NCBI GenBank assembly: GCA_945285405.1
Contig: CALYQJ010000001.1
Location: forward strand, 1 to 64,000
Origin: an uncultured Lactobacillaceae bacterium
GTDB lineage: Bacteria; Bacillota; Bacilli; Lactobacillales; Lactobacillaceae
DNA: 64,000 bases
Direction: 5' to 3'
Below the pieces are notes generated by a model. The model was not told the origin of the DNA and did not search any database. It worked only from the letters and a program-made list of their open reading frames with translations. The translations under genes were made by a program, and so were the position numbers. Below are positions 1 through 10,282 of this stretch, piece by piece (within the stretch, counting starts at the first letter, position 1; each line of letters opens with the position of its first letter).

Positions 1-51
1 GATTGGGAAAGTATTTACGGGACTAATACCACAATTACTTCATTAAAGTAA
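1..51 (+). CDS. C-terminal end of an unidentified protein (partial)
   Basis: The first 16 codons are open in frame 1 and end with TAA at 49-51, reading DWESIYGTNTTITSLK. The rest of the gene lies outside the window. The tail is polar and has no motif I recognise, so no function is offered. It is read as coding only because the frame is open to the edge and a fresh ribosome site and gene follow after a short gap. Confidence 0.4.
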   Translation, partial: DWESIYGTNTTITSLK

Positions 52-173
52 ATTAAAAGTAAATTACATTTTTAATTAATTTGATTTGAATTAGTACTAA
101 TCATATTTATTTGCTAAATACATATTTAACTTTTATAATTATAAATAGTTATTTATGAGCAAAAGAGGAAATT

Positions 174-473
174 ATGATTAGTAATGTTTTAACTTATTTG
201 TATGCAGTTTTAATTGTTTTTATAACATGCTATCAAATGTTTGCTAAAAAAATAAAAATGCCCATTTGGCTTTTTATATTAAATATTGCTGGAGGTGTTA
301 TATTGGCATTAAAACCTTTGAGCAATTTTTGGCTTTATTTTGGTGTTTTGTTTGTTTTAGCTATTTCTGTGCTAAACGGTCATGAAATTTTTGGAAAAAT
401 TCGTCCTAGTTATTTTTTTATACAATTAATTTTTTCATTGGTCTTGGCCTTACTAGCATTCAAAAATTTATAA
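174..473 (+). CDS. small integral membrane protein of unknown function
   Basis: This 99-residue protein starts at an ATG preceded by AGAGGA. It is almost entirely hydrophobic, with about four predicted membrane segments near residues 5-22, 30-47, 51-68 and 80-96. The short loops are basic (KKIK at about 25-28, KIRP at about 75-78). It stands alone and is followed by a hairpin terminator. I recognise no family. It is shorter than GtrA-type flippases and not adjacent to the glycosyltransferase, so I do not assign it as one. Confidence 0.6.
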   Translation: MISNVLTYLYAVLIVFITCYQMFAKKIKMPIWLFILNIAGGVILALKPLSNFWLYFGVLFVLAISVLNGHEIFGKIRPSYFFIQLIFSLVLALLAFKNL

Positions 474-510
474 TATTAAACGTTGATTAATTAATTTTAC
501 GTTTCATAGA

Positions 511-542
511 TAGGCTTTTTTTCTTAAAAAATCCTATTTTTT
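511..542 (+). terminator. candidate intrinsic terminator
   Basis: TAGG (511-514) pairs with CCTA (533-536), and the inner T and A runs also pair. A T-run follows. It would end transcription of the small membrane protein gene. The stem is weak, with one internal mismatch. Confidence 0.5.
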
Positions 543-724
543 GTTTATATGTGTTTTTTATTTATGTTGGAATCAAAATTGTGTAAGTAAAACCAAATAT
601 ATTTATCTAAACATTTAATTGAAAAAATCTGTGATTCATGTTTAAAATTAAAAGAAATAAAAAACATTTTTAAAATTTGTGATATTCGAAGTAAATATCC
701 AAATTATTAAGGTATGATTTTAAA

Positions 725-3370
725 ATGAATAACGTATACTCGTCAATGCAAAATAATGTTAATCTTTTAGGTAATTTATTAGGGGATGTAATTAAGCATT
801 CAAACGGTAATGATACTTTTAAGTTGGTTGAAAAGGTTAGACAATTATCAAAACTTTCACAGCAAGGAGATCAATGTGTTCAAGATGAATTACTTAATTT
901 AATTGAAAATCTTAGTGATGATGATTTGTTGCGGTTAGCTAAAGCCTATAATCAATTTTTGAATTTAGTTAATACAGCAGCTGATTATTATGGTATTTCG
1001 CCACATGGTGAAGCAGCTAGTAGTCCTAAGAAAATGAAAGAATTGTTTAGCACTTTAAAACAACTTAATTTTTCTAATGAAACCATTATGCAAGCGGTTA
1101 AAAATTTATCTATTGAATTGGTTTTGACTGCTCATCCAACAGAAATTAATCGTCGTACCATGATCAATACTTATACGAATATTAATAATTGCTTATCACA
1201 GTTGGATCATGATGATTTAGCTGATTACGAAATAGAACGAATTATGCGAAGATTAAAACAATTAGTTTATCAAGCTTGGTATACAGATGAAATTCGTAAA
1301 AAGCGCCCAACACCACTTGACGAAGCAAAATGGGGATTTTCTGTGGTTGAAGATAGTTTATGGGAAGGTGTACCACTATTTTTACGGGAATTTAATGACC
1401 AATTAGAAGAAGCTTTTAATGTACAATTGCCAGTTGATCAAGTACCTGTTAAATTTACTTCTTGGATGGGTGGAGATCGTGACGGTAATCCTAATGTAAC
1501 TGCAAAAATTACTGAAAAAGTAATGTTGCAATCTAGATTAAAAGCAATTGAATTATTTTTGATAGATATTAAAGTTTTGGTTCGCGAATTATCAATGACT
1601 AAATGCAATCAATCGGTTATTGATTTATTAGATAAAAATAATAAAAATTCATCAGAACCTTATCGAGCTGTAATGAAACAATTACGTTCACGTTTAGTTA
1701 AAACCCATAGTTATATTGTATCCTTGTTGAATGATAAAGAAGCATTGGCTCCTAAGGATATAATTATTAAAAATGAACAATTATGGAATCCATTATATAT
1801 TTGTTATCAATCATTAATTGATAATGGTATGGAAACAATTGCTCATGGTCCATTACTAGATACTTTACGTCGAATAAAAATTTTTGGTTTACAATTATTA
1901 AGATTAGACATTCGTCAAGATAGTTCAATGCACACAAAAGCATTAGATGCTTTAACTAAAGAACTTGGTATTGGAAGTTATACTCGCTGGTCAGAAGAAC
2001 AAAAACAAGAATTTTTGTTAACGGAGCTCCAATCTAAACGTCCTTTGTTACCATATAATTGGCATCCCGATGAAATGGTTCAGGAAGTTTTAGACACGTG
2101 TCATGTAATAAAAAAAGCTGGAGATGAATCTATTGCTTCTTATGTTATTTCAATGGCTAAGGAACCTTCAGATGTTTTGGCTGTATATTTATTATTAAAG
2201 ATTGTTGATTGCCAAAAGAATATTCCGATAGTGCCATTATTTGAAACATTGGATGATTTGAATAATGCTAAAGTAGTTATGCAAAAATTGCTTAATATTT
2301 CTTGGTACCGTGAAAAAATTCATGGTAAACAAATGATTATGATTGGTTATTCTGATTCAGCTAAAGATGCAGGAACTCTTGCAGCATCATGGGCTCAGTA
2401 TCGTTCACAAGAGGAATTAGTATCGCTATTTAAAAAACATAATATTAGTTTGACTTTGTTTCATGGTCGTGGCGGATCTATTGGCCGTGGCGGTGCTCCG
2501 GCACATGCCGCTTTACTTTCGCAACCTCCAGAATCTTTGAAAGGTGGACTTCGAGTAACTGAGCAAGGTGAAATGATTCGATTTAAACTCGGGTTACCGG
2601 AGATTGCTCTTAGTAGTTTGATGATCTATGCTACTGCAGTTTTACAAGCTAATTTATTACCACCTCCAAAACCTAAACAGGAATGGCGTAATATTATGGA
2701 TGAAATGTCTGATTTTTCCTGTAACTGTTATCGGAGTTATGTTCGGGATCAAACTAAGTTTGTTGATTATTTTAAATCTGTTACTCCAGTAACAGAGTTG
2801 GGTAGATTACCCTTAGGTTCTCGACCACAAAAGCGTCAAACAGGTAATAGTATTGAAAGTTTGAGAGCAATTCCATGGATTTTTGCTTGGACTCAAAACC
2901 GTTTAATGGTACCCTCTTGGTTGGGAGCAGGTAGTGCATTTAAAGAAGAGATAAAAAAAGGAAAAAAAGACCTTCTTAAGGAAATGTATCATCATTGGCC
3001 CTTTTTTAATGCACGTTTAGGTATGCTAGAAATGGTATTTACTAAAGCAGCACCAAGTGTCAACAAATATTATGAAAAAAGGTTAGTCCCCTCTAATATG
3101 TGGTCATTTGGTGAAAAACTGCGTAAACTTTTAGTCGAAGATATAGACACAATATTAGAAATTACTAACGATCACGACTTAATGGCTGATTTACCATGGA
3201 TTGCTCAATCAGTAGCTTTACGTAATGTTTATATTGAGCCACTTAATTTATTACAAGTAGAATTGTTATGCCGTTCGCGACAACGTAATAATAAAGCTAA
3301 TGCAGTGGTTGAACAAGGTTTAATGACTACAATTTCTGGTATTGCAGCTGGTATGCGTAATTCTGGTTAA
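725..3370 (+). CDS. ppc: phosphoenolpyruvate carboxylase
   Basis: It carboxylates phosphoenolpyruvate with bicarbonate to oxaloacetate, an anaplerotic cytosolic reaction that supplies aspartate-family precursors. The 881-residue length is typical of the bacterial enzyme. Landmarks in order are [10 protein letters not shown] (catalytic His137), GGDRDGNP near residue 250, [10 protein letters not shown] near 540, the glycine-rich loop [12 protein letters not shown] near 580, and the extreme C-terminus GMRNSG, which matches the conserved C-terminal tail of the family. It is monocistronic, bounded by terminators at 511-542 and 3382-3414. The ATG has only a weak upstream purine stretch (AAGG). Assignment is firm. 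Confidence 0.96.
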   Translation: MNNVYSSMQNNVNLLGNLLGDVIKHSNGNDTFKLVEKVRQLSKLSQQGDQCVQDELLNLIENLSDDDLLRLAKAYNQFLNLVNTAADYYGISPHGEAASSPKKMKELFSTLKQLNFSNETIMQAVKNLSIELVLTAHPTEINRRTMINTYTNINNCLSQLDHDDLADYEIERIMRRLKQLVYQAWYTDEIRKKRPTPLDEAKWGFSVVEDSLWEGVPLFLREFNDQLEEAFNVQLPVDQVPVKFTSWMGGDRDGNPNVTAKITEKVMLQSRLKAIELFLIDIKVLVRELSMTKCNQSVIDLLDKNNKNSSEPYRAVMKQLRSRLVKTHSYIVSLLNDKEALAPKDIIIKNEQLWNPLYICYQSLIDNGMETIAHGPLLDTLRRIKIFGLQLLRLDIRQDSSMHTKALDALTKELGIGSYTRWSEEQKQEFLLTELQSKRPLLPYNWHPDEMVQEVLDTCHVIKKAGDESIASYVISMAKEPSDVLAVYLLLKIVDCQKNIPIVPLFETLDDLNNAKVVMQKLLNISWYREKIHGKQMIMIGYSDSAKDAGTLAASWAQYRSQEELVSLFKKHNISLTLFHGRGGSIGRGGAPAHAALLSQPPESLKGGLRVTEQGEMIRFKLGLPEIALSSLMIYATAVLQANLLPPPKPKQEWRNIMDEMSDFSCNCYRSYVRDQTKFVDYFKSVTPVTELGRLPLGSRPQKRQTGNSIESLRAIPWIFAWTQNRLMVPSWLGAGSAFKEEIKKGKKDLLKEMYHHWPFFNARLGMLEMVFTKAAPSVNKYYEKRLVPSNMWSFGEKLRKLLVEDIDTILEITNDHDLMADLPWIAQSVALRNVYIEPLNLLQVELLCRSRQRNNKANAVVEQGLMTTISGIAAGMRNSG

Positions 3371-3381
3371 AAATTTAAAGT

Positions 3382-3414
3382 AAAAAAGTTAATTATTGAA
3401 ATTAACTTTTTTTT
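3382..3414 (+). terminator. intrinsic terminator after ppc
   Basis: AAAGTTAATT and AATTAACTTT form a hairpin around a short ATTG loop, followed by a run of eight T. It lies just after the ppc stop codon. Confidence 0.8.
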
Positions 3415-3713
3415 AAAAATAAAATGATTAATTTTTACTATTTTAAAAAATGAATATTTTTTATATATAATATTATATTCAGGTTACGCTGGGAATTTTT
3501 TTAATTAAAAAATATATTTAAATAATTATTTTTAGCTAGTTATATGATATGATAATCTCACTGAATAATTGATTTACATTAATTGTAAATTATTTAACTA
3601 TAATCGATTGTTTAGGCTTTTTAAGAAAGAAAATAAAGAGATTAACTTTTAATATAAATTATTCTTTCTTTTTAAAGTTATCTTGTATTTTATTTTTATT
3701 CTTAGGTAAAAAA
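3415..3713. other. gene-free AT-rich spacer upstream of the glycosyltransferase
   Basis: No ORF, tRNA or clear riboswitch is visible. AGAAAGAA near 3624-3631 can pair with TTCTTTCT near 3662-3669, giving a loose hairpin about 45 bases before the start codon. It could be a leader structure or chance in such biased sequence. Confidence 0.3.
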
Positions 3714-4655
3714 ATGAAATTAATTTCAATTGTTATTCCATGTTTTAATGAAAGTGGTAATATCTCACCTTATTATTTAGCAATGGAAAAAATGTATCAT
3801 AAATTACAATCACAAAGAGATTATTTAAATCACGAATATATTTTTGTTGACGATGGTTCAAGTGATGAAACTTTAGATGAAATTGAGAAGTTGCAAGAAA
3901 AAGATCCTTCACAGGTACACTATATATCCTTTTCTCGTAATTTTGGCAAAGAGGCAGCATTTCTTGCCGGATTACAAGCTAGTAAAGGAGATTATGTAGC
4001 TGTAATGGATGTCGATTTACAAGATCCCCCGGAAATGTTACCAATGATGGTTAATGGAATTATGGATGAAGGATATGATATTGTTGGATGCCGTCGGATT
4101 GATCGAAGTGGAGAGCCAATTATCCGTTCTTTTTTCGCAAAGTTGTTTTATAAATTTATAAATTTAATTTCTAAAACTAAGATGGTTGATGGGGTTCGTG
4201 ATTATCGACTTATGACTCGTCAAGTAGTGAATGCAATCTTGCAAATGACGGAATATAACCGTTTTTCAAAAGGAATTTTCAGTTGGGTAGGATTTAAAAC
4301 CAAATATTTACCCTATAAGAATATTGAACGAAAATCTGGAAAGTCACATTTTAATTTTTGGAAATTACTCAATTATTCACTCGATGGTATTGTAGATTTT
4401 TCGGACGTTCCTTTAAGCATTGCCTCTTTTGTGGGTATAGGAAGTTGTATTTTGGCAATTTTAGGGATAATTTTTGTGATTATAAGAAGATTAATTTTTG
4501 GAGACCCGGTTAGTGGCTGGGCTTCTTTGGTTACAATTATTTTATTTATCGGAGGGATACAACTTTTTTGCTTAGGAATAGTTGGTAAATATATTGGGCG
4601 AATTTACTTAGAAGTAAAACATCGTCCTAATTATGTAATTAAAAAGAAGAAGTAA
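3714..4655 (+). CDS. GtrB/YkoT-type family 2 glycosyltransferase, membrane-anchored
   Basis: This 313-residue protein resembles the polyprenyl-phosphate glycosyltransferases GtrB, CsbB and YkoT. They move a hexose from a nucleotide sugar to undecaprenyl phosphate on the inner membrane face. The GT-A domain spans about residues 4-225, with VIPCFNE at the N-terminus, FVDDGSSD near 45-52, DVDLQDPPE near 95-103 and a basic RKSGKSHFNFW segment near 205. Two membrane helices follow (about 235-258 and 272-292), with a basic tail ending IKKKK. The next gene, on the same strand after 75 bases, encodes a polytopic membrane protein, suggesting a lipid-linked glycosylation pair. No small GtrA-type flippase is adjacent. 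The sugar and acceptor are unknown. Confidence 0.85.
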   Translation: MKLISIVIPCFNESGNISPYYLAMEKMYHKLQSQRDYLNHEYIFVDDGSSDETLDEIEKLQEKDPSQVHYISFSRNFGKEAAFLAGLQASKGDYVAVMDVDLQDPPEMLPMMVNGIMDEGYDIVGCRRIDRSGEPIIRSFFAKLFYKFINLISKTKMVDGVRDYRLMTRQVVNAILQMTEYNRFSKGIFSWVGFKTKYLPYKNIERKSGKSHFNFWKLLNYSLDGIVDFSDVPLSIASFVGIGSCILAILGIIFVIIRRLIFGDPVSGWASLVTIILFIGGIQLFCLGIVGKYIGRIYLEVKHRPNYVIKKKK

Positions 4656-4730
4656 TCTTTATTTATATACATTATTTAAAATTCTACGTAAAGGACGATT
4701 GAGTAAATATTCTTACTCTACGGTGAAACG

Positions 4731-6128
4731 ATGAAACGAGATGTTAAAAATTACTATTTGTTAGGGTTTTATCTCATAGTTTTTTTGGTTTTTGGATCAA
4801 TTGGTTATTTAATGCCACTGTTGGGTGATGACTATAGTTGGGCAGGTCATTTTGGCCAACGCTATTTTCAGCAAGGGATTTTCTTATATTACGATGGGAG
4901 ATACCTTGGAGATTTATTAGTTATTTTAATTACTCGTTTTCCAGTTATTGCTTTTTTAGCTTATGGTACCTGTGCGGTAATAATTATAGCTGTAATTTCC
5001 AAATTAACTTGTTCTTTTCAAATACATAAAAATAAAAGCACTAATCTATTCAGTTATTTATTTATTGCTTCTATAGTTGCAATTATATTGTTAGTTCTTC
5101 CCAGCAAGATTTTTAGACAGATATGGGGTTGGCATGCAGGTTTTGCTAATTATGCACCTTCGGTAATTTTCCCATTGCTGTTCGTTTTAATGGTGGTACA
5201 AGCAAGCTTTAAGCCGCAATTTAATTGGGCCAATACTTGGATGCGTAAAATCACTTTATTATTAATAGCTTTAGGCAGTCAATTTTTTGCTGAGCATTTG
5301 ACCTTACTTAATTGTATTAACGAAGTTTTAGTATTTATTTTTTTCCGAAAATTATTGAGTTCGCGATTTTTGAAATATGACTTAAAATGGCTAAGTATTG
5401 GTAGCTTTTTAGGTGCAGGGTTAATGTTTATTAATGGGGCTTACCTTAAAATTTTTTTAGGAATGGATAATTATCGTCATATAAATGGTCAAGGTCTTAC
5501 TTTAATTCCTTGGTTTAAGCTTATGATTCGTCAACCCAAATTAGGAATAATGGTTTTAATTTTGATTATGATTGTTGGTGGTCTACTTTTTGCTAATTTA
5601 TCACGTCAGAAAAATCATATATTAACTTTAACAACATTTCTCTTGCTTTTTGATGCGATTGTGGCAATTCTTCCATTCATTGTTATTTCGCCTTTTGGTC
5701 CTCGATGCTTTTTTGCGAGTTATTTGATGTTAATAACGTTGTTTTTGATCAATTTGGCTCCATGGTTAAATTTCAAATTTAATATAGTAAGTATTATTTC
5801 ATTAGCTTTATTTGTATTTTTGGGAGTTCATTTTGATATTATGTCAGGTCATTATGGTGAAGATTTTAAAATGTCTTTACGTTATACCGAATATCAGAAT
5901 CAATTAAACCGAGCTGACTTTTATATTTTGAACTTTAAAAATGTGAAATATATTTGGACAAATAACTTAAGTACTTGTAAACCTTATCGAGAATTTTTTG
6001 TAAAAAGGCCTAATATCAAAATTATTACCGTTGATTATCATGATTGGGATCACTATCGTGAAGATTTACGCCATATGCGTTATCGAAAATTTGATCAAAA
6101 GATTGTTAATTTAATTGATAAAAAATAA
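4731..6128 (+). CDS. polytopic membrane protein, DUF6056-like (probable glycan-modification partner)
   Basis: The 465-residue protein has about ten to eleven membrane segments. After the first helix comes LGDDYSWAGHFG and YDGRYLGDL, a pattern I associate with DUF6056 and GtrC-like proteins, which are lipid-linked sugar transferases facing outside. The last 80 residues are soluble and probably extracytoplasmic, containing YIWTNNLSTCKPYREFF. It follows the GtrB-type gene on the same strand and is closed by a terminator at 6127-6155, so the two probably form one unit that glycosylates a wall polymer or surface protein. The family call is from memory of the motif; the role is inferred from context. 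Confidence 0.65.
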   Translation: MKRDVKNYYLLGFYLIVFLVFGSIGYLMPLLGDDYSWAGHFGQRYFQQGIFLYYDGRYLGDLLVILITRFPVIAFLAYGTCAVIIIAVISKLTCSFQIHKNKSTNLFSYLFIASIVAIILLVLPSKIFRQIWGWHAGFANYAPSVIFPLLFVLMVVQASFKPQFNWANTWMRKITLLLIALGSQFFAEHLTLLNCINEVLVFIFFRKLLSSRFLKYDLKWLSIGSFLGAGLMFINGAYLKIFLGMDNYRHINGQGLTLIPWFKLMIRQPKLGIMVLILIMIVGGLLFANLSRQKNHILTLTTFLLLFDAIVAILPFIVISPFGPRCFFASYLMLITLFLINLAPWLNFKFNIVSIISLALFVFLGVHFDIMSGHYGEDFKMSLRYTEYQNQLNRADFYILNFKNVKYIWTNNLSTCKPYREFFVKRPNIKIITVDYHDWDHYREDLRHMRYRKFDQKIVNLIDKK

Positions 6129-6155
6129 AAAATCTGTTATTTTAACAGATTTTTT
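6127..6155. terminator. intrinsic terminator between convergent genes
   Basis: AAAATCTGTTA and TAACAGATTTT form a strong hairpin with T-runs on both sides. It can serve both the forward DUF6056-like gene and the reverse pepI. Confidence 0.85.
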
Positions 6156-6166
6156 ATTTTTTAAGA

Positions 6167-7045
6167 TTAATCATGGCTATTTAACCATTGGTCCATTAAT
6201 TTAATAAATTCATCATGTTGGTCAAGTAAGGCCAAATGTCTGCTATTAGCAAATAAATGCCATTTTGCACCAGGAATATTGTCGTAAACCGTTTTAGCAA
6301 TTAATGGAGTACATAAATCATCGGTACCGCTAGTAATTAATACTGGAACATGAATTTTCTTTAAGTCATTAGTTACCTCAAAATCGCTAATAGTACCATT
6401 TTCTGTAAATTCATTAGGCCCTTCAGCAATTAAACTAGCTTTTTTACCATTAGTTGGACGTCGCAAGGGTTCTGGGGAATTCTCATTGGGGTCGTCCCAG
6501 CAGTATTTTTCCATATATCGATCATTTGCTGCTAAATATTTTACGTTTGTAAAATTTTGCGATCGTTCAGCCTCGGCAATTGCCTCTTGATCCTCATGGC
6601 TAAGATATTTAATAAGACGATGCTGTTCTTTAATCCAAAGTTTAATTGAGGATGGAGAACTATTAATCATAACACTTTTAATACCTTGAGGGTCAAAGGC
6701 GGTTAAATAATACATTTCTAACATTCCACCCCAAGATTGACCTGACATATGAATTTGATCTAAGTGAAGATACTTTCTTAGAGCAATCAGTTCTTCCACC
6801 CAGGTTTCTTTTACGTAGATCGATTCATCATCAGGAATAGAAGATTTGCCGCAGCCAACTTGATCGTACATAATTAATTGTCGACCTGTATTAGCATAGT
6901 CATCAAGTAACTCGAAATAATTATGAGAGGAACCTGGACCACCATGAATCAACAATAAAGGGGCCTTTTTCGGATTTTTGTCTCCAACAATTCTGTAATA
7001 CGTCCGATATTTATGAAAAGGCATATAGCCTTCTTTTATATTCAT
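6167..7045 (-). CDS. pepI: proline iminopeptidase (prolyl aminopeptidase)
   Basis: It removes N-terminal proline from small peptides in the cytosol and completes peptide use in lactic acid bacteria. The 292-residue alpha/beta hydrolase has the oxyanion signature HGGPGSSHNY (about 34-43), the nucleophile elbow GQSWGG (Ser104), TSGTDD (catalytic Asp about 242-243) and NSRH (His270). These fit the PepI/Pip family in spacing and length. The start ATG follows AAAGGAGTTG. It is a single reverse-strand gene that converges with the upstream membrane gene over a shared terminator. Other alpha/beta hydrolases are less likely given the HGGPG and GQSWGG pair. Confidence 0.92.
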   Translation of the reverse strand: MNIKEGYMPFHKYRTYYRIVGDKNPKKAPLLLIHGGPGSSHNYFELLDDYANTGRQLIMYDQVGCGKSSIPDDESIYVKETWVEELIALRKYLHLDQIHMSGQSWGGMLEMYYLTAFDPQGIKSVMINSSPSSIKLWIKEQHRLIKYLSHEDQEAIAEAERSQNFTNVKYLAANDRYMEKYCWDDPNENSPEPLRRPTNGKKASLIAEGPNEFTENGTISDFEVTNDLKKIHVPVLITSGTDDLCTPLIAKTVYDNIPGAKWHLFANSRHLALLDQHDEFIKLMDQWLNSHD

Positions 7046-7127
7046 TCAATCAACTCCTTTGTGCTGATTATACTACTTTTGACTGATTTATTTTAATGGA
7101 AAAAGTGTTAATAATTAATAGAAAAAC

Positions 7128-7841
7128 GTGAAAGATGAGGATTTTTGTTTGATTAATCAAAGGCTTGATTTTATTAATTTAAACCAAATACGTCAGGAAT
7201 TTAGTAGTGTTATTTCTGAAAAAGAAATGAGTAATTTAGAAGAATTAGTAAGAATGTATCAAAGGTATCGAGCCGGACTTAACGAAATTAGTACAAAATT
7301 AGAAAATTTAGATGAAGATTTTCGTTTAAATAATGATTATGCTCCGATTCATTCAATGGAATCAAGAATGAAATCTCCTCAAAGTTTAGTTGGCAAATTA
7401 GTTCGAAAAAAATTGCCAATTAAAGTAAATAGTGTTCAAAATCATATTTTTGACGTAGCAGGTATTAGAGTTATTGCTAGTTATATTGATGATGTTTATT
7501 CAGTAGCAGAGCTTTTAAAAAAACAAACCGATATTAAAGTTATTCGCACTCATGATTATATAAAAAATCCTAAAAATAATGGTTATCGTAGTTTACAGAT
7601 TGTTTTTTCGGTTCCAGTATTTCAAACTGATGGCGTTTATGATATTCCAGTGGAAGTTCAATTTCGAACTATTGGTATGGACTTTTGGGCAAGTTTGGAG
7701 CATGAGTTAGTTTATAAAAATAATTTAGACCCTAAGATTAAAAAGCAATCTCAGCTAAAATTAAAGCAATATGCTTCTGATTTAAATGTAATGGATCAAC
7801 AAATGAGGGATATATTTATGCAAGTTCATCATTTATCATAA
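7128..7841 (+). CDS. relP: small alarmone synthetase, RelP/YwaC type
   Basis: It transfers pyrophosphate from ATP to GDP or GTP, making (p)ppGpp, and lacks the hydrolase domain. The 237-residue protein has a single RelA/SpoT synthetase domain: SRMKSPQSLVGKLVRK near 84-99, HIFDVAGIRVI near 112-122, the G-loop NGYRSLQIV near 151-159, and VEVQFRTIGMDFWASLEHEL near 175-194. The IPVEVQFRT and FWASLEH wording is closer to YwaC/RelP than to YjbM/RelQ, so the symbol is a best guess. It starts with GTG at 7128 and has a poor Shine-Dalgarno sequence. Because there is no HD domain, the degradation of its product must depend on the long Rel at 36269. Confidence 0.85.
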   Translation: MKDEDFCLINQRLDFINLNQIRQEFSSVISEKEMSNLEELVRMYQRYRAGLNEISTKLENLDEDFRLNNDYAPIHSMESRMKSPQSLVGKLVRKKLPIKVNSVQNHIFDVAGIRVIASYIDDVYSVAELLKKQTDIKVIRTHDYIKNPKNNGYRSLQIVFSVPVFQTDGVYDIPVEVQFRTIGMDFWASLEHELVYKNNLDPKIKKQSQLKLKQYASDLNVMDQQMRDIFMQVHHLS

Positions 7842-7880
7842 TTTCCATGCTACAATTAGAATAAAATTAGGAGGGAAAAA

Positions 7881-9308
7881 TTGCAACAAAAACAATCAAG
7901 CTGTACGGCTATGTTAGTTGGTAAAGACGCAAGTATTAACCATGCTACTATTATTGCACGAAATGAAGATGCTGAAGGAGCAATTAATCCTAAACGTTTT
8001 ATTTATGTTCCTTTTAAATCCGAAAAACAAACCTTTAAATCAACTTTTAACGGTTTTGAGTTAGCTTTACCTGGTAATGCTTTGGGGCACACCTTAACTC
8101 CAATGGCGGAACTAAGTGATGGTGAGTGGGGCGAAGCTGGAATTAATAGTGAAAATGTTGCGATGAGTGCTACTGAAACTGAATTTACTAATGCAACAAT
8201 GTTAGGACTGGATCCTTTAGTTCCTGATGGAATTGGTGAAGAAGCAATGGTTAGTTGTGTTTTGCCATATATTAAAACCGCTCGTCAAGGTGTAGAACGG
8301 TTAGGAAAAATTATTTCTCAATACGGAACTTGTGAAAGTAATGGAATTGCGTTTTCTGATCCAAATGAAGTTTGGTACTTTGAGACTGTTGGTGGCCACC
8401 ATTGGGCAGCACAGCGCATTCCTGATAACGGTTACGTAATTGCACCTAATCAAACGGGAATTCAAGAAATTAACTTTGATGATGTCGAACATTTTATTAC
8501 TTCGCCAGATTTAGCTGATTTTGCTAAAAAGCATCATTTAAATCCTAATCCAGATGGATTTAATTTTCGGGAAATTTTTGGTGAAGATTTACGATCTGAT
8601 CGTTATTATAATACGCCACGCGTATGGGCTGGTCAGCGCCATTTTCAAAAAGAAATGGGGGATAATCTTGAAACTCGTGACTATCCATTTGTTCAGTATT
8701 CTCCCCGTAAAATTTCAACTTCAGATGTAGCTATGGTTTTGTCTGATCATTTTCAGGGTACGCCTTATGATCCTTATGGCACTACAGGATCAACTGAAGA
8801 AAAATCCCGTTATCGCTGTATTGGTCTTAATCGTAATCAAGAAATGCATATTTTAGAAATTAGAAGTGATTTGCCAAAAAATATTCAGGCTATACATTGG
8901 ATTGCGATGGGAATGAATCCGTTTAATTTTCCAGTACCTTTTTATGCAAATTGTGAGGATACTCCAATTTATTTTAAAAATACGACTAATCAAGCTACAA
9001 CTGAAAATTGGTATTGGATTAATAAAATTATTGATAATATGGCTGACCCTTTATATGCACAGCAAAATCAAAATGCCATGACTTTAATTATGAATTATCG
9101 ACGGGAGGGTTTTGCTTTAGGATCTCGGCAAGTAGCTAAAATTGATATAAAAAATGAAAAAGATTACTTGACATCACAACAGTTGACGAAATTAAATCAA
9201 GAAACTGCTGATCAAGCTTGGCAAATGACAAAAAAATTATTGACTGATTTGACACAAGTAGCTGCTGAGTGTTTAACCTTACAGTTTGAAAAAGGTGGAG
9301 AGATGTAG
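7881..9308 (+). CDS. pepD: C69-family dipeptidase (PepD type)
   Basis: This Ntn-hydrolase dipeptidase cleaves a broad set of dipeptides in the cytosol. The 475-residue protein starts at TTG just after GGAGGG. The cysteine at residue 8 (QSSCTAMLVGK) is in the position expected for the catalytic N-terminal nucleophile exposed after processing in PepD/PepDA. IIARNEDAE follows at about 24-32, which matches the family. EVWYFETVGGHHWAA near 166-180 is another conserved stretch. No secretion signal is seen. It is monocistronic with a hairpin terminator at 9329-9356. Lactobacilli usually carry several PepD paralogues, so the exact subtype is open. Confidence 0.92.
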   Translation: MQQKQSSCTAMLVGKDASINHATIIARNEDAEGAINPKRFIYVPFKSEKQTFKSTFNGFELALPGNALGHTLTPMAELSDGEWGEAGINSENVAMSATETEFTNATMLGLDPLVPDGIGEEAMVSCVLPYIKTARQGVERLGKIISQYGTCESNGIAFSDPNEVWYFETVGGHHWAAQRIPDNGYVIAPNQTGIQEINFDDVEHFITSPDLADFAKKHHLNPNPDGFNFREIFGEDLRSDRYYNTPRVWAGQRHFQKEMGDNLETRDYPFVQYSPRKISTSDVAMVLSDHFQGTPYDPYGTTGSTEEKSRYRCIGLNRNQEMHILEIRSDLPKNIQAIHWIAMGMNPFNFPVPFYANCEDTPIYFKNTTNQATTENWYWINKIIDNMADPLYAQQNQNAMTLIMNYRREGFALGSRQVAKIDIKNEKDYLTSQQLTKLNQETADQAWQMTKKLLTDLTQVAAECLTLQFEKGGEM

Positions 9309-9328
9309 TATCCAGATTTTTTAATAAA

Positions 9329-9356
9329 TAAAAGTGCGGATTTATTCGCACTTTTA
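9329..9356 (+). terminator. intrinsic terminator after pepD
   Basis: AAAGTGCG and CGCACTTT form the stem around GATTTATT, followed by a T-rich tail. Confidence 0.88.
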
Positions 9357-9568
9357 TTTTGCTTTTTTTTAATAAATTTAACTAAAATTAATAAAAAATC
9401 TGACTAAATATTTAAAATAATCTATAATATACAAAAATATGTAGTTGTGATTTTTAGATCACAGCTATTTAAAAAATCAATTTTTTATTAATGTTCTTAT
9501 ATATTTTAATCAGATTATGGAAAAAATTGAATTATAATATAGCCCAGATTAGAAAAATTGGAGGAATT

Positions 9569-10270
9569 ATGCCTTATATTGAAGTAGCACATAGCTCAAA
9601 AAGGTATCAAATGGGAGAAAGTATAATTACAGCAAATAATGATCTTTCTTTTCATATTAATCAAGGGGAATTAGCTATTATTTTAGGAGCTTCAGGAGCT
9701 GGTAAGTCAACTTTGTTAAATATTTTAGGAGGTATGGATACTAATGATGAAGGATCAGTGGTTATCGATGGTAAAGATATTTCTCAATACGATGCAAGAC
9801 AATTAACTACTTATCGCCGTAATGATGTCGGTTTTGTTTTTCAATTTTATAACTTAGTTGAAAATTTAACAGCAAAAGAAAATGTTGAATTAGCTTCTGA
9901 AATTGTTAAAGATGCACTCAATCCAGAGCAGACCTTAATTGATGTTGGTTTAGGTAAACGAATTAATAATTTTCCAGCGCAACTTTCAGGTGGTGAGCAA
10001 CAGCGAGTAGCGATCGCTCGTGCGGTTGCAAAAAATCCTAAAATTTTATTGTGTGATGAACCAACAGGAGCACTTGATTACGAAACTGGCAAGCAAGTTT
10101 TACAAATTATTCAGGATATGTCACGTAAACGTGGAGCAACAGTAATCATTGTGACTCATAACGCAGCAATTGCGCCAATTGGTGATCGAGTGATACGAAT
10201 GCATGATGCTAAAATAAAAAAAATTGAAAAAAATATTCATCCAAAATCAATTCAAGAAATTACGTGGTAA
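9569..10270 (+). CDS. ABC transporter ATP-binding protein, MacB/LolD-like
   Basis: I choose the ATG at 9569, which sits after GGAGGAATT, rather than the upstream in-frame ATG at 9491, whose leader sequence is unlike the family. This gives 233 residues. It has the Walker [10 protein letters not shown], a Q-loop in FVFQFYNL, the ABC signature [14 protein letters not shown], Walker [13 protein letters not shown] and the H-loop THN. It supplies ATP hydrolysis to the FtsX-fold permease encoded 12 bases downstream. Exporters of this type move peptides, lipoproteins or drugs, or act as mechanotransducers. The substrate is not evident. Confidence 0.92.
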   Translation: MPYIEVAHSSKRYQMGESIITANNDLSFHINQGELAIILGASGAGKSTLLNILGGMDTNDEGSVVIDGKDISQYDARQLTTYRRNDVGFVFQFYNLVENLTAKENVELASEIVKDALNPEQTLIDVGLGKRINNFPAQLSGGEQQRVAIARAVAKNPKILLCDEPTGALDYETGKQVLQIIQDMSRKRGATVIIVTHNAAIAPIGDRVIRMHDAKIKKIEKNIHPKSIQEITW

Positions 10271-10282
10271 TAGAGGACTGAC

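Noticed and set aside
9491..9568. Upstream in-frame ATG of the MacB-like ATPase
   Set aside because: It has no ribosome site and would add 26 residues unlike the family. GGAGGAATT lies just before the ATG at 9569.
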